Assembly: GCA_024743255.1 (NCBI GenBank)
Contig: JANSWY010000001.1
Coordinates: 62,001 to 126,000, forward strand
Source of the DNA: a bacterium
Lineage (GTDB): Bacteria > Bacteroidota > Bacteroidia > Cytophagales > Cyclobacteriaceae
Length of the DNA stretch: 64,000 bases
Direction of reading: 5' to 3'
Part shown: piece by piece, positions 51,799 through 61,064 of the stretch
Layout of the letters: each line of letters begins with the position of its first letter
Position numbering within the stretch: position 1 is the stretch's first letter
Made by a program: the position numbers and the translations under genes
The notes under the pieces: model-generated
Databases searched by the model: none
Seen by the model: the letters and a program-made list of their open reading frames with translations, nothing else
What the model was told of the DNA's origin: nothing

Positions 51799-52524
51799 CT
51801 ACCAGGCAATTTCTTCGCCGTTGTGGACGAACTTACCTGTGAAGTCGGCAGATGATAGACTTACTGATGTCTTAGCTCCCTCTGGTGCTTCCAGTGGTGC
51901 ATTCTTTCCTCCCAGATCAGTCTTCACCCAACCTGGATGTGCAGAATTCACTTTGATATTGGTATCCTTCAAAGCAGCTGCTAAATGGACGGTAAATGAA
52001 TTCAAAGCGGACTTTGATGCATTGTATGCAAATGGTTTAATGCTACTCCATGGAGAAGTCTCATCGCTCTGCACTGTATTAGATCCCAGAATACTGGATA
52101 CATTGATAATTCTTGCAGATTCACTCTTCTTAAGGAGTGGTAACATCTTTTGTGTAAGACTTACCAAACTGAAGAAATTGACATCAAACGTCTCTTTTAA
52201 CACATCTGCTTTTACAATTTCTGCTGTGTTTACACCTGTTGGTTCTCCACTGTGCATGATTCCAGCATTGTTGACCAATACATCTAGTTTGCCATAAGTG
52301 GAATCTATATGTTTTACCAAAGAATCAATTTCGTCTTCTTTAGTCACTTCCAGCTGTACAAATTGTACATCCAGACCTTCTTCTTTCAATTTCTTAACAG
52401 CTTCCGTTCCTTTCTCTACATTTCGGGAAGCCATTAAGACTGTTACTCCCTCTTCTGCCAGCTGTCGGGCTGTTTCAAAGCCAAGCCCTTTATTTGCTCC
52501 TGTTACTAATGCTATTTTACTCAT
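51799..52524 (-). CDS. Short-chain dehydrogenase/reductase
   Basis: A 241-residue SDR. The NAD(P) loop is TGANKGLG (residues 8-15), the central strand NNAG is at 85-88, and the catalytic set Ser143 or Ser144 (NVSSILG), Tyr167 and Lys171 (YNASKSALN) is complete. The loop with Asn-Lys-Gly suggests NADPH. It resembles carbonyl reductases of the CBR1 type (pattern ANKGLGFETARQLAEEG). A LysR regulator is transcribed divergently 97 bases away, so it is probably its target. Confidence 0.92.
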   Translation of the reverse strand: MSKIALVTGANKGLGFETARQLAEEGVTVLMASRNVEKGTEAVKKLKEEGLDVQFVQLEVTKEDEIDSLVKHIDSTYGKLDVLVNNAGIMHSGEPTGVNTAEIVKADVLKETFDVNFFSLVSLTQKMLPLLKKSESARIINVSSILGSNTVQSDETSPWSSIKPFAYNASKSALNSFTVHLAAALKDTNIKVNSAHPGWVKTDLGGKNAPLEAPEGAKTSVSLSSADFTGKFVHNGEEIAW

Positions 52525-52587
52525 TTGACTATGATTTTAAATTTGATAAAACAAGAGTAGCAAATCCCTGATATTAAATGAAATAGC

Positions 52588-52624
52588 TTGTTTTACGTCA
52601 TGATATAAGTATTTTTATATCATG
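52588..52624 (+). promoter_or_regulatory. LysR promoter inside a perfect palindrome
   Basis: CATGATATAA (52599-52608) and TTATATCATG (52615-52624) are perfect complements around GTATTT. A TTG (52588-52590), 19 bases and TATTTTTA (52610-52617) form a near-consensus promoter inside the palindrome, and the last three bases are the LysR start codon. The whole looks like a self-regulated operator. Confidence 0.65.
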
Positions 52625-53500
52625 GTAAATCTGGAATGGTATAGAACTTTCAAAGCGGTTTATAAACACCGCAATTATTCCAAGGCTGCAGAGGAGCTTT
52701 TTATGAGTCAGCCGGCTGTTAGTAATCAGATGGGAATGCTGGAGGCTTATATTGGCCACAAGCTATTTTTAAGGAAATCCAAAGGTGTCGAAGCTACAGA
52801 AAATGCAAAGTTCCTAAACAACCTCATCATAGAATCTCTTGATACGCTGGAGGAAGTAGAAGCCATGTATGCCCGAAACGTGAAGAAGGAAGATAAAATG
52901 TATGTTTTGGGAATCAGTGAGCATCTGTATAAAAGCTTCCTTTCAAACAAACTGACCGATTTCAAATATTTAGACATCCGCTTTGAGGAGCAGCATGAAG
53001 TGCTTTTTGACCTGGTAAACCAACAGGAAATTGATGCTGCCATTGTTCATCATGAAGTGGAGACTTTTGATACTTTGTCTCATAAGGTTCTGAGTTCTCC
53101 GCTTGTTGTGGTGGGGCATCCCAATGTTGATACTGCTGAATTTGATGAGCATATCAAGAATGATGATATTCCTAAAATTCAAAGCTGGTTGGAGCACCAG
53201 GTCTGGTTTTCTCATATGTCAACCAATCCATTTATTAAACTCTTCTGGCTTCATTGCTTTAATAAAAGGCGGCCAAAGGTTTTTACTAACTACGTCATTC
53301 CAAATGAATACTTCATGCTCCAGGAAATGACCAAAGTAGAAGGAATTGCTGTGACGCTTTTAGAAAATGCCAGGGAGTTTCTTGAAAATGGATCATTGAA
53401 ACTGATTTGGCAATCGGATAAATATCCTAACCGGAATTATTACTTGATTGCACACAAGAAGCAGAAGGGATTTTTTGAGTTGATGAAGAATCAGTTTTAG
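52622..53500 (+). CDS. LysR-family transcriptional regulator
   Basis: A 292-residue LysR regulator. The N-terminal helix-turn-helix reads LEWYRTFKAVYKHRNYSKAA and ELFMSQPAVSNQMGMLEAYI, and the effector domain spans about 90-290. Its final hydrophobic end is short. The divergent SDR gene is its likely target and the protein probably represses its own gene, because the palindrome overlaps its promoter. The inducer is unknown. Confidence 0.92.
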   Translation: MVNLEWYRTFKAVYKHRNYSKAAEELFMSQPAVSNQMGMLEAYIGHKLFLRKSKGVEATENAKFLNNLIIESLDTLEEVEAMYARNVKKEDKMYVLGISEHLYKSFLSNKLTDFKYLDIRFEEQHEVLFDLVNQQEIDAAIVHHEVETFDTLSHKVLSSPLVVVGHPNVDTAEFDEHIKNDDIPKIQSWLEHQVWFSHMSTNPFIKLFWLHCFNKRRPKVFTNYVIPNEYFMLQEMTKVEGIAVTLLENAREFLENGSLKLIWQSDKYPNRNYYLIAHKKQKGFFELMKNQF

Positions 53501-53521
53501 AAAATTATTCGTTAGCCAAAT

Positions 53522-54016
53522 ATGAAATTAAAACATCATCTATTTCTCATTTCCACTTTAATAGTAATTCTATTTAGCCAGTGTGCTACTAGAGAAGATT
53601 CTGATATACTAAAAGGAGAACTTGCATTTAAGTTGATCGGAACTTTTACGTTCTATGGAGTTCCCGATTCGGTTTCACAACCCTTCATGTCAATGATTGA
53701 TAGCATCTCAAATGATCCTTCAAGCTCAAACAATGATAGTTCGGCGGCTGTGTTTTTTAAAACATTGGAGAAGAATGGACTTTTACATGAGCCCTACTTT
53801 AATATATTACTAGGAGACTCTTCACAGATGTCAATGGTAATAGTCGATGAAAATGAATACAAAAAGATTGAACAGTATAAACTCAATGATTTAGAGCGGA
53901 ATAACCAAAAAGTGAAACTATCTATACGCGGAAAGCTAATGCCCTATGGATATATTGATTGCCAGGAAATCATAAGTGTAGATCTTGTTAAGGGAGAAAC
54001 TTACTGGGAGAAGTGA
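53522..54016 (+). CDS. Hypothetical lipoprotein
   Basis: A 164-residue lipoprotein with signal MKLKHHLFLISTLIVILFSQC, in which the Cys of FSQC would be acylated. The mature part is polar with a serine-rich stretch (SNDPSSSNNDSSA) and no known domain. It starts 21 bases after the LysR stop on the same strand, but a GTTAGCC motif lies between. Anchored on the periplasmic side or surface. No function is proposed. Confidence 0.75.
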   Translation: MKLKHHLFLISTLIVILFSQCATREDSDILKGELAFKLIGTFTFYGVPDSVSQPFMSMIDSISNDPSSSNNDSSAAVFFKTLEKNGLLHEPYFNILLGDSSQMSMVIVDENEYKKIEQYKLNDLERNNQKVKLSIRGKLMPYGYIDCQEIISVDLVKGETYWEK

Positions 54017-54086
54017 GCTTTGGCTAATGGCTACAAATTCCGCTATTGAATATCTACTAAATTTGTCCAACAAAAATTAAATATCA

Positions 54087-54377
54087 ATGTTCATCATAAA
54101 CATCACTTACAAAGTAGAGCTCGAAAAGGTTGAGCAACACATCCAGGCGCATATTGAATTCCTGGACGAACAATACAAACAGGGAACCTTTCTCGCATCT
54201 GGCCGCAAAGTTCCAAGAACAGGGGGCATCATTCTGGCAAAAGTTGAATCTAAATCCAAACTGGAAGCAATCATTGATCAGGATCCTTTTAAAAGGTATG
54301 ATCTTGCAGACATTGAAATCATAGAGTTTGTTGCTAGTAAGGCCCATGAAGAACTTGGCTTTTTGATTGAGAATTAA
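54087..54377 (+). CDS. YciI-like protein
   Basis: A 96-residue YciI family protein of ferredoxin-like fold: FIINITYKVELEKVEQHI, the conserved His22 in HIEFLDEQYKQG, and the SGRKVPRTGG turn, then DPFKRYDLADIEIIEF. Members of the family may act as hydrolases or dechlorinases, with His and Asp as active residues; the true role is not known. The GNAT gene follows its stop after four bases, so both are probably co-translated. Confidence 0.9.
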   Translation: MFIINITYKVELEKVEQHIQAHIEFLDEQYKQGTFLASGRKVPRTGGIILAKVESKSKLEAIIDQDPFKRYDLADIEIIEFVASKAHEELGFLIEN

Positions 54378-54381
54378 GAGC

Positions 54382-54810
54382 ATGCCTACTATTAAAATTC
54401 AACCTTGTAATAAAGAAAACATCCAAACCATCGTAAAGGGGATAAATGATTACAACTTAGACCAAGTTGCTGCATTATCTGAAACCTGGACACCATTGGA
54501 GTTTGTTGCCACGGATGACAATGGTGAAGAAATTGGGGGAATCCTGGGAGGCATTGGTTATTGGAAAGGGCTTGAAATAAAGATATTATGGGTCAAAGAA
54601 AGCCATAGAAATAAAGGGATTGGGACTCAAATATTGAAATACGCAGAAGATGAGGCCATAAAAAAAGGAGCTACCATTTCAATGCTGGATACCTTCGATT
54701 TTCAAGCCGAGGGGTTTTATTTGAAAAATGGTTATTCTGTTGTTGGGGAAATCAATGATTTCCCAAAAGGTCATAAACGTATTTACTTTTCGAAAAAATT
54801 AATCAGTTAA
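54382..54810 (+). CDS. GNAT-family N-acetyltransferase
   Basis: A 142-residue acetyltransferase started at the ATG at 54382; an upstream TTG would add five residues. The acetyl-CoA loop is VKESHRNKGIGTQILKYAED, with R-x-x-G-x-G, and the C-terminal motif is SMLDTFDFQAEGFYLKNGY. The N-terminal strand (IQPCNKENIQTIVKGINDY) is longer than usual. It sits four bases after the YciI gene. The substrate is unknown. Confidence 0.9.
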   Translation: MPTIKIQPCNKENIQTIVKGINDYNLDQVAALSETWTPLEFVATDDNGEEIGGILGGIGYWKGLEIKILWVKESHRNKGIGTQILKYAEDEAIKKGATISMLDTFDFQAEGFYLKNGYSVVGEINDFPKGHKRIYFSKKLIS

Positions 54811-54840
54811 ATGTAAATTTATTGGGCTAACAACAGTACC

Positions 54841-55413
54841 ATGAAATCTGCTCAAATCCTAACTATCTTAATTGCACTTGGAATACTAAGCTGTAACTCT
54901 CCTGCAAATCATAACACATCCCAAACTGAAGAAGTCTCAGCTGATTCACAAGAATATTCCACTTCCATGGAAGAATATATCACTCAATTGTCTACCACAG
55001 AATTTTGGTTTCCATTAGTTAAGCAGGATTCATCAGAAGTTTATGTTACTCATTGTGCCGGTGGATCGGTTAATTTTAAAATTGATGCCCAGGGGCAAGA
55101 AGTCTTCATGGATTTTACTCAAATCAATTACTATTGGAGATTTAAAGTTGAGGACATTAGTGAGCAAAATGATGTCAATACCTTGAAGCTGTTGGATACT
55201 AAAACTGGTAACAACTATTCTCTTTCCTATTCTAAAATCTCCAAGGACCGAATCAACATGTTGGATTTAGAAGTTTTAAATCAAGTGGAAGGATTAACAC
55301 TGGATTCTGCCTATTTTCCAAATCTTAAGAATGTATCGTTTGTGTCATTTGAAGATTTCAACAATTATGGGAAGGTGTTTGCTTACAATGAGGACTGTGA
55401 TGAAATGTGGTAA
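54841..55413 (+). CDS. Hypothetical lipoprotein
   Basis: A 190-residue lipoprotein: signal helix ILTILIALGILSC with lipobox ILSC, then a Ser/Glu-rich linker (SQTEEVSADSQEYSTSMEEY) and a small beta domain with VYVTHCAGGSVNFKID. Two Cys near the end of the chain (EDCDEMW) could pair. No domain is recognised. It lies between the GNAT gene and the AraC regulator; a GGCTAAC repeat sits nine bases before its start. Confidence 0.75.
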   Translation: MKSAQILTILIALGILSCNSPANHNTSQTEEVSADSQEYSTSMEEYITQLSTTEFWFPLVKQDSSEVYVTHCAGGSVNFKIDAQGQEVFMDFTQINYYWRFKVEDISEQNDVNTLKLLDTKTGNNYSLSYSKISKDRINMLDLEVLNQVEGLTLDSAYFPNLKNVSFVSFEDFNNYGKVFAYNEDCDEMW

Positions 55414-55429
55414 TTCTACAACCAACTAA

Positions 55430-56536
55430 ATGATTGATACCTCCCTTACCTCTTCCAATTTCTATTTCCTCATTGCTGTTGTACAGGGGTTAATTCTGGC
55501 ATTCATTATTGTTTTCAAAAGGCCAGTTCGGAAAAGTAATATCTTCTTTGGGTTACTAATTCTGTTCTGCTCACTGTCGTTGTTACATCTTATTTTAGAG
55601 GAATCCATCCATGCCTTCAATTCTAAGTTTCCAGTACCCATGGAATTTAGCCTGTCATATGGGCCATTGGCATACTTACATATTCTTTACATCAAAGACC
55701 CCTTAAGAAAATTCAGAGCAAAAGATCTACTTCATTTTCTACCGTCATTTCTACTCGATGGTGTGTTTTTCACATCGATATTTTTGTGGATAGGAAACAA
55801 CATGGAATGGGCACAACAGAATATTCCATTAATTCAAACAGTGGCACTCTTTATTGCCTTATTTGGCGCGATTCAATTGGCTTGCTATGCCTATCTGATC
55901 TATCGGGAATCCAAGGAAGCAAAAAGAGTTCTGCGAGATTTTGAAAAGATAAAGACATGGCTCAATTACCTTATTTCGTTTTGGAGTGTGCTGATAGTAT
56001 TTCTTTTTATCGCAGTACCAATTGCTTTAAGTGTGATTGAACAAGTAGATGAAAACTCCGAATTCCTATACAAACCACTGGGAAGTATCATCGCCCTATT
56101 CATTTATGTCACAGGATACTTATACGTTCTGAAATACTCAAAACTTGTAGAGACCTATTCCGATCGGATCTCAAAATTCTCATTCTCAACAGATGAGCTA
56201 TCCGATAAAAAGGATGAAATACTTAAAGTGCTCTCAGAAGAAAAAATCTATCAGGATCCCGGACTAACAATTGCAAAAATGGCTCGACAATTGAATTGGC
56301 CCATCAACAATGTTTCCAGAATAATCAATGAATCACTTCATACCAATTTCAACGATTTGATCAATCACCATCGCATCATTGCATTCAAGGAAAGAATCGT
56401 TCAACCTGAAAGTGAGAAGTACTCAATAGTGGGTTTAGGACAGGAAGTTGGCTTTAGTTCCAAGGCATCTTTTTATCGTGCTTTCAAGAAAGAAACAGGC
56501 ATGACACCATCCGAATTTATGAAAAATCAGGTCTAA
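55430..56536 (+). CDS. AraC-family regulator with 7TM-like sensor
   Basis: A 368-residue membrane-bound regulator. Seven hydrophobic segments cover residues 10-235 (for example FLIAVVQGLILAFIIVFK and LIALLIALFGAIQLACYAY-like regions), followed by an AraC DNA-binding domain at about 265-368: LTIAKMARQLNWPINNVSRI and VGLGQEVGFSSKASFYRAFK, each a helix-turn-helix. It ends in KKETGMTPSEFMKNQV. The hydrolase gene starts 80 bases downstream on the same strand and is a probable target. Ligand unknown. Confidence 0.88.
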   Translation: MIDTSLTSSNFYFLIAVVQGLILAFIIVFKRPVRKSNIFFGLLILFCSLSLLHLILEESIHAFNSKFPVPMEFSLSYGPLAYLHILYIKDPLRKFRAKDLLHFLPSFLLDGVFFTSIFLWIGNNMEWAQQNIPLIQTVALFIALFGAIQLACYAYLIYRESKEAKRVLRDFEKIKTWLNYLISFWSVLIVFLFIAVPIALSVIEQVDENSEFLYKPLGSIIALFIYVTGYLYVLKYSKLVETYSDRISKFSFSTDELSDKKDEILKVLSEEKIYQDPGLTIAKMARQLNWPINNVSRIINESLHTNFNDLINHHRIIAFKERIVQPESEKYSIVGLGQEVGFSSKASFYRAFKKETGMTPSEFMKNQV

Positions 56537-56616
56537 TGGGTTTCAAATGGCCATCTGAGACTACCTCATTTTGATATTCTTCAAGTTCCCGCACTCCTTT
56601 GGGAAAAAACATAAAA

Positions 56617-58089
56617 ATGAAAAGAATATCAATAACAACAATCTTATTACTAACAATCAACTTCTACATCAACGCACAAGCACGATTAGTAAATGTTAAA
56701 TCAAAAACTTTCAAGACTTCCTCTGGTGTTGAGCTTCAAGGTCAAGTTGGATTCCTTGAAGTTCCGGAAAACAGAAATAATCCCGATAGCCGAAAGATCA
56801 AAATGAAATTTGTTCATGTAAAGAGTCTTGCAGAGAATCCTTCAACTCCTGTTATTTATCTGGAAGGAGGAGGCGGTACAAGTACCTGGGAAGTAAATAG
56901 CCCAAGAGATCTCAATGATCGAATGGAATTTTTCGAAGTTTCCGACTTCATCTATCTGGACAGACGAGGAGCGAATGATCGAACATTAATGCATATCTGG
57001 AGAGATGATTATCCATCAGAATTTTTTATCTCAGAAGAAAAGGCCACAGAACACTATCAAAAAATGGCCGAACAGGCATTAGCCCAATTCGAAAAAAAGA
57101 AAATTGACATCACAGGATACAATATCGAAGAGCACGCTCAGGATGTAAATGATTTGGCTTCAGCTTTAGGTTTTGATAAATACACAATTTTTGGGTTTAG
57201 CTATGGATCACACATTGGTATGACAGTGATGAATCTTTTTCCAGAAAAAGTCGAAAGAGCAATTCTTGTAGGAGCAGATGCCCCAAATCAATCCCTGAAT
57301 TTCCCGAGCCACCTGGGTCAACACATTGAGAAGATTAGCACGATGGTTGCCAATGACAGCATTCTAAGTGAAACCATCCCCGATTTTAAATCACTGGTTT
57401 ACGAAACAATGGAGAAACTGGAAAAGAATCCAATTACAGTTACTGTCAAAAATCCTCTGAATAAGAAAAATGTGGATTTGAAAATTGGGCCTTTTGGGTT
57501 CGCTGTAGTCTTAAGACTGGATATTGATGATGCTAATGATATTCCGGTAATTCCAAGGTTGGTTTATTCCGTCAATCAGGGAGATAATTCCATGCTTACC
57601 TGGTTTGTTCAGAAGAGAATGGTGTTTGCATTGGGTTTTCCCGGACAAGGAATCAATCAGCAATTAGCTACTGGAACAAGTGATTCCAGGTGGAGTACTA
57701 TTTTGAAGGAAGCCGATGAAAGTCCTTTTGGCAATGTGGTGAACTTTCCATTCTCCGCAGTTAAAGAAACCTGGATTTCAAGCAACATTTCAAATGATTA
57801 TACTACTCCTCTCAAGACAGATATCCCAACCCTTTTTGTAACTGGTGAATTAGATTGCAGAACTCCGGTTCAGCAAGTAGAAGAAACTATGAAAGGCTTC
57901 AGTAATGCAGTCCATATCAAAGTAGAAAGCGCAGGTCACGAGCAAGCACAATGGAGCTGGAAAGTGGCAAATGAAATCATACCATCATTCATGAAAGGAG
58001 AAATTATTGAGCCTCAGGGATCCAGATATGGTAAGATTGAGTTTATTCCTGTTACTGGTGATGTGATGGGGCATCCTTCGATTGAGTGA
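56617..58089 (+). CDS. Secreted alpha/beta hydrolase (S33 / TAP-like)
   Basis: A 490-residue hydrolase from the ATG at 56617; an upstream ATG adds six residues. It has a signal peptide (MKRISITTILLLTINFYI), an alpha/beta-hydrolase core with EGGGGTSTWEVNSP, the nucleophile Ser201 (longer numbering) in IFGFSYGSHIGM, an Asp in FVTGELDCRTPVQQ and a His in ESAGHEQAQW. This layout fits the tripeptidyl-aminopeptidase-like S33 group. It probably cuts proline-rich peptides in the periplasm. The AraC regulator is encoded just upstream. Confidence 0.88.
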   Translation: MKRISITTILLLTINFYINAQARLVNVKSKTFKTSSGVELQGQVGFLEVPENRNNPDSRKIKMKFVHVKSLAENPSTPVIYLEGGGGTSTWEVNSPRDLNDRMEFFEVSDFIYLDRRGANDRTLMHIWRDDYPSEFFISEEKATEHYQKMAEQALAQFEKKKIDITGYNIEEHAQDVNDLASALGFDKYTIFGFSYGSHIGMTVMNLFPEKVERAILVGADAPNQSLNFPSHLGQHIEKISTMVANDSILSETIPDFKSLVYETMEKLEKNPITVTVKNPLNKKNVDLKIGPFGFAVVLRLDIDDANDIPVIPRLVYSVNQGDNSMLTWFVQKRMVFALGFPGQGINQQLATGTSDSRWSTILKEADESPFGNVVNFPFSAVKETWISSNISNDYTTPLKTDIPTLFVTGELDCRTPVQQVEETMKGFSNAVHIKVESAGHEQAQWSWKVANEIIPSFMKGEIIEPQGSRYGKIEFIPVTGDVMGHPSIE

Positions 58090-58167
58090 TGTACTGTTTG
58101 TAGATAGTTATAGAATAATGCATCTTTCGGTTCTTCTAACAAATCATATTGATCAAATCATAGTCTT

Positions 58168-58899
58168 ATGACCAATGAAACCTGGCAACAATGGAATCAA
58201 AAGTGGAACTGGATCATTGAGAATGCAAAAAAAAAGCAATGGTGGTATAAGGATATAGAAACCCTCCCGACTATTTCGCTATCGGAATTGGAATCATTGG
58301 AAAAAAATGCTGGTATGCGATTTCCAAAAGATTTTAAGGTAATCCTGGAAAATTATGCCGGAGGTGTGATAATGGGTTGGCAAATAGGTGATACAAATTT
58401 TGAAGGAGAGTTTAAGAGTATCTTCTCCGGAGCAGGAGGGTTTCACCAATCCACAAATCCATACCTTTGGAATTTTCATGATCTAAATAGAATTCATGAG
58501 GTTTACATTGGCTGGATTACCAACTGTTATGACGACCCCAATGATGATTATGGTAAACACTATTATGATAAAACACCATTTCTTGAAGTTCCCAATGGAG
58601 ATATGATCGCGTTTAATGATATGGGAAATGTAGTTTATTTAAGTCATGATGACGGGCCATTACATGGAGCGAAACTTGCAGACTCCTTTGAAGAGTTTAT
58701 CAGCCTCTGGACTAACATAGCATGTATAGGAACTGAAAGTGAGCAACTTCAGGTATTATATGATTTTCAGAGGGAGAAGCTTTTGAAGAATGGAGATAAA
58801 AAAGATCGTTGGATGCAGTTGTTTGAGAGTGAAGAAAACTCTGTAAAACAATCATCAAAAAGTAGCCAGCAAAAGTCATGGTGGAAATTTTGGTCTTAG
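58168..58899 (+). CDS. SMI1/KNR4-family protein
   Basis: A 243-residue SMI1/KNR4 (SUKH) domain protein: LPTISLSELESLEKNAGM and FPKDFKVILENYAGG start the fold, and DTNFEGEFKSIFSG, DMIAFNDMGNVVYLSHDDG follow. In many bacteria these are immunity proteins for polymorphic toxins, but stand-alone members exist. No toxin gene is near. The C-terminus is basic and carries KSWWKFWS. Function is not decided. Confidence 0.88.
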   Translation: MTNETWQQWNQKWNWIIENAKKKQWWYKDIETLPTISLSELESLEKNAGMRFPKDFKVILENYAGGVIMGWQIGDTNFEGEFKSIFSGAGGFHQSTNPYLWNFHDLNRIHEVYIGWITNCYDDPNDDYGKHYYDKTPFLEVPNGDMIAFNDMGNVVYLSHDDGPLHGAKLADSFEEFISLWTNIACIGTESEQLQVLYDFQREKLLKNGDKKDRWMQLFESEENSVKQSSKSSQQKSWWKFWS

Positions 58900-58922
58900 G
58901 TTGTGCATAAGATAACTGAATT

Positions 58923-59249
58923 ATGGAGCGAATCATGTACATCGAAAATAAGTCTGAGGGGTTAGTGGGTAAAGCCAGAATTGGATTGGTGAAATTTTCC
59001 AAGTCTCGAAAATCTATCCATTACAAAGGACAGACATTCCACACTTTGAAAGGAGCCGGCCATAAATCCAACTATTACGACAATGAAACGGAAGAAGAGT
59101 ATTGGATATCTGGCTGCAAAAAGGATGGCACTGACAGGCTCTATGGTGAACGATTACCAATTCATATTGATCCTGATATTCAGGAGGAGTATTGGGTAGA
59201 AATCAGAAATCAACCTGAAAAAGTGGGGACTTTAGTGATTAACAGATAG
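58923..59249 (+). CDS. Conserved hypothetical protein
   Basis: A 108-residue protein of a small family that I recall from related genomes without a known job. An ATG at 58935 (MYIENKSEGLVGKARIG) fits better than the first one. The chain has KSRKSIHYKGQTFHTLKGAG and EEYWISGCKKDGTDRLYGE, with a lone Cys. There is no signal or membrane helix. It follows the SMI1/KNR4 gene by 23 bases. No function is proposed. Confidence 0.8.
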   Translation: MERIMYIENKSEGLVGKARIGLVKFSKSRKSIHYKGQTFHTLKGAGHKSNYYDNETEEEYWISGCKKDGTDRLYGERLPIHIDPDIQEEYWVEIRNQPEKVGTLVINR

Positions 59250-59293
59250 CACCATGAAAATTGACGCAAGTACAAATTGAGCCTTGATTTAGT

Positions 59294-59929
59294 TTATGGC
59301 CCGCAACACCTCATAGGGTTATTCCTTCCATTAGCATCCAAATAAATCATGAGGTTATTCGGTGGATTTTGATCACAATTTTCGGCATCATCAGGCATTG
59401 TCCAAAGTCTGGCGTCAACATTGCCGTCATTATTGAGATCGGATTCTATAATAATCTTATCTGTCCATTGTGAAATTGGAGCCACAGATTGAAAGTCATC
59501 GTCAATATTTGCTCCTACAAAGCAAACAATACTTTGCGCCTCCGAGATTGCTTTTGGAAAAGTTCTGATCAATTGGTCTTTCCTAATCTTAATAAAACCA
59601 GTTGGACGAATTTGGATTCCCCCATCATTTTCACACCATAAATCCAACCTAAACATTAGCTCCTGCTGGAGCTCCGTAATCATACCTTCGTCATCAAAAA
59701 ATTGAAGAGTGCCATTAAAATTAAACTCACTGGTATTTCCATTCCTAAGCGAATTATACAAATCTTCCGGAGTGTTTTGTAGTCTTGGAGAAGGGAAAAC
59801 CACCTTTAGTTGATAAAAATCTTCATTGGATTCTTCCAGATAGGCGACACCAATTGAGTTTGGTTTTAATGTTGGTTCGTGCTGAATGCTTAAGAAACCA
59901 AATAACAAAAGAGTCAGTAGAAATTTCAT
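59294..59929 (-). CDS. Hypothetical secreted protein
   Basis: A 211-residue protein with signal MKFLLTLLLFGFLSIQH. The C-terminus has ESDLNNDGNVDARLWTMPDD, which reads like a calcium-binding loop, and ends in NNPMRCCGP with two Cys. No family is known. It overlaps the previous gene by four bases (ATGA) and is the last gene of a five-gene minus-strand operon. Confidence 0.72.
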   Translation of the reverse strand: MKFLLTLLLFGFLSIQHEPTLKPNSIGVAYLEESNEDFYQLKVVFPSPRLQNTPEDLYNSLRNGNTSEFNFNGTLQFFDDEGMITELQQELMFRLDLWCENDGGIQIRPTGFIKIRKDQLIRTFPKAISEAQSIVCFVGANIDDDFQSVAPISQWTDKIIIESDLNNDGNVDARLWTMPDDAENCDQNPPNNLMIYLDANGRNNPMRCCGP

Positions 59930-60540
59930 CCTTTCAAAGCAATTTTTGAATTACGATTTATTAATAAAATCCCAATTGAAAATACCCAAAAAGGAATTAA
60001 TACACCACTCTTGATGGCATGAATCATATCATGGCTACCAATGTGATTTAGCATTTCAAGTATTAATATGGAAGCTGGAAATGAGACCAAAAATCCCATA
60101 ATGGCGAATAACAGTACTTTCAGATTTGGTTGGATTTTAAAGAGTTTCAATACCAAATACACTCCAGCAGGGATGATAGGAATAAGCAATAGAAATGAAA
60201 CTTTATAGATCCTAAATAGCCATGAAGGTATTCCTTCTACAACAATTAGTTCGACGGGGTAGGAAACGTACAAATTATATGAGGAACTACTCAATAAAAA
60301 GGTAATTAATATGCCATAAATAATGGCTAAAAAATTGATCAGCAACCGTCTTTTTAAGCCCAGTTTCATTTGAAAATTTCCCCAAATAAGAAATAAAGCA
60401 AATCCGATGGGTATGGCGAAATGAAAATATGATAACCAAATGAGACCCTTCCAGCCGTGTAACTCTATTTCAGTTCTCCAAATAGCGCCGCAGAGTATGG
60501 ACAGAAAAATCAATGACAGATAAGACAAATGTTTATTCAT
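59926..60540 (-). CDS. Hypothetical membrane protein
   Basis: A 204-residue membrane protein with six hydrophobic segments spread over the full length, among them LIWLSYFHFAIPIGFALFLI, VSFLLLIPIIPAGVYLVLKL and LLFAIMGFLVSFPASILIL. No family is recognised. The tail has NRNSKIALKG. The gene overlaps the next by four bases and starts 36 bases after the 154-residue gene, so it is inside an operon. Confidence 0.72.
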   Translation of the reverse strand: MNKHLSYLSLIFLSILCGAIWRTEIELHGWKGLIWLSYFHFAIPIGFALFLIWGNFQMKLGLKRRLLINFLAIIYGILITFLLSSSSYNLYVSYPVELIVVEGIPSWLFRIYKVSFLLLIPIIPAGVYLVLKLFKIQPNLKVLLFAIMGFLVSFPASILILEMLNHIGSHDMIHAIKSGVLIPFWVFSIGILLINRNSKIALKG

Positions 60541-60576
60541 ACTTATTTCAACGTAAACTGGAAGAATTACTGATAT

Positions 60577-61041
60577 CTAAATGCCCAATTCCGATTTCTT
60601 CCTTTCAATAAATGCTCCCATAGAAGAAGCATCCGTTACCCCAAATCCAAAACTGATGTGCTCAGGTTGAGTAATAAAAAGATAAGTTTGGTCGTCATTC
60701 TTAATTTTCAACTTATACATTGGAGGCACCACAAACCGATACTGAGAGATATGCTCCACTTCCAGCCAATTAACAGCTTCAGTTTCATCTCCATAATCTA
60801 TGGTTATATTTTGTCCTCCAAGTCTAACTCTTACTATTCGGTCTTTTATGGTAATCCAAAAAATCAGGAACAACACAGCAATAGCTATAAAGATGCACAG
60901 TTCATAAACATCAAGTGTTCTGTTAGCTCCATTGATTGTGGTCTCATAAAAATATCCTCCTATACCAATGCCACTTATCTGGATTGCCATCAGCAAGAAA
61001 AAGTATTTTACGAAAGTGGTGTATCCCTTATTACTCTGCAT
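60577..61041 (-). CDS. Hypothetical membrane protein
   Basis: A 154-residue protein with two membrane helices at about 10-30 (KYFFLLMAIQISGIGIGGYF) and 45-65 (LCIFIAIAVLFLIFWIT), then a PH-like strand domain (RVRLGGQNITIDYGDETEAV) in the cytoplasm. It is unknown to me. It starts 23 bases after the stop of the M50-TPR gene and belongs to the same operon. Confidence 0.72.
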   Translation of the reverse strand: MQSNKGYTTFVKYFFLLMAIQISGIGIGGYFYETTINGANRTLDVYELCIFIAIAVLFLIFWITIKDRIVRVRLGGQNITIDYGDETEAVNWLEVEHISQYRFVVPPMYKLKIKNDDQTYLFITQPEHISFGFGVTDASSMGAFIERKKSELGI

Positions 61042-61064
61042 TGTTGAAAAATGAGCTATTCTGC

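Larger units (their letters stand above)
53511..54831. repeat. Inverted GTTAGCC / GGCTAAC pair bounding three genes
   Basis: GTTAGCC (53511-53517) and GGCTAAC (54825-54831) are exact complements located five and nine bases before start codons at 53522 and 54841. The same GCTAACAAC motif is at 8613. Chance is not excluded with arms this short. Confidence 0.3.
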
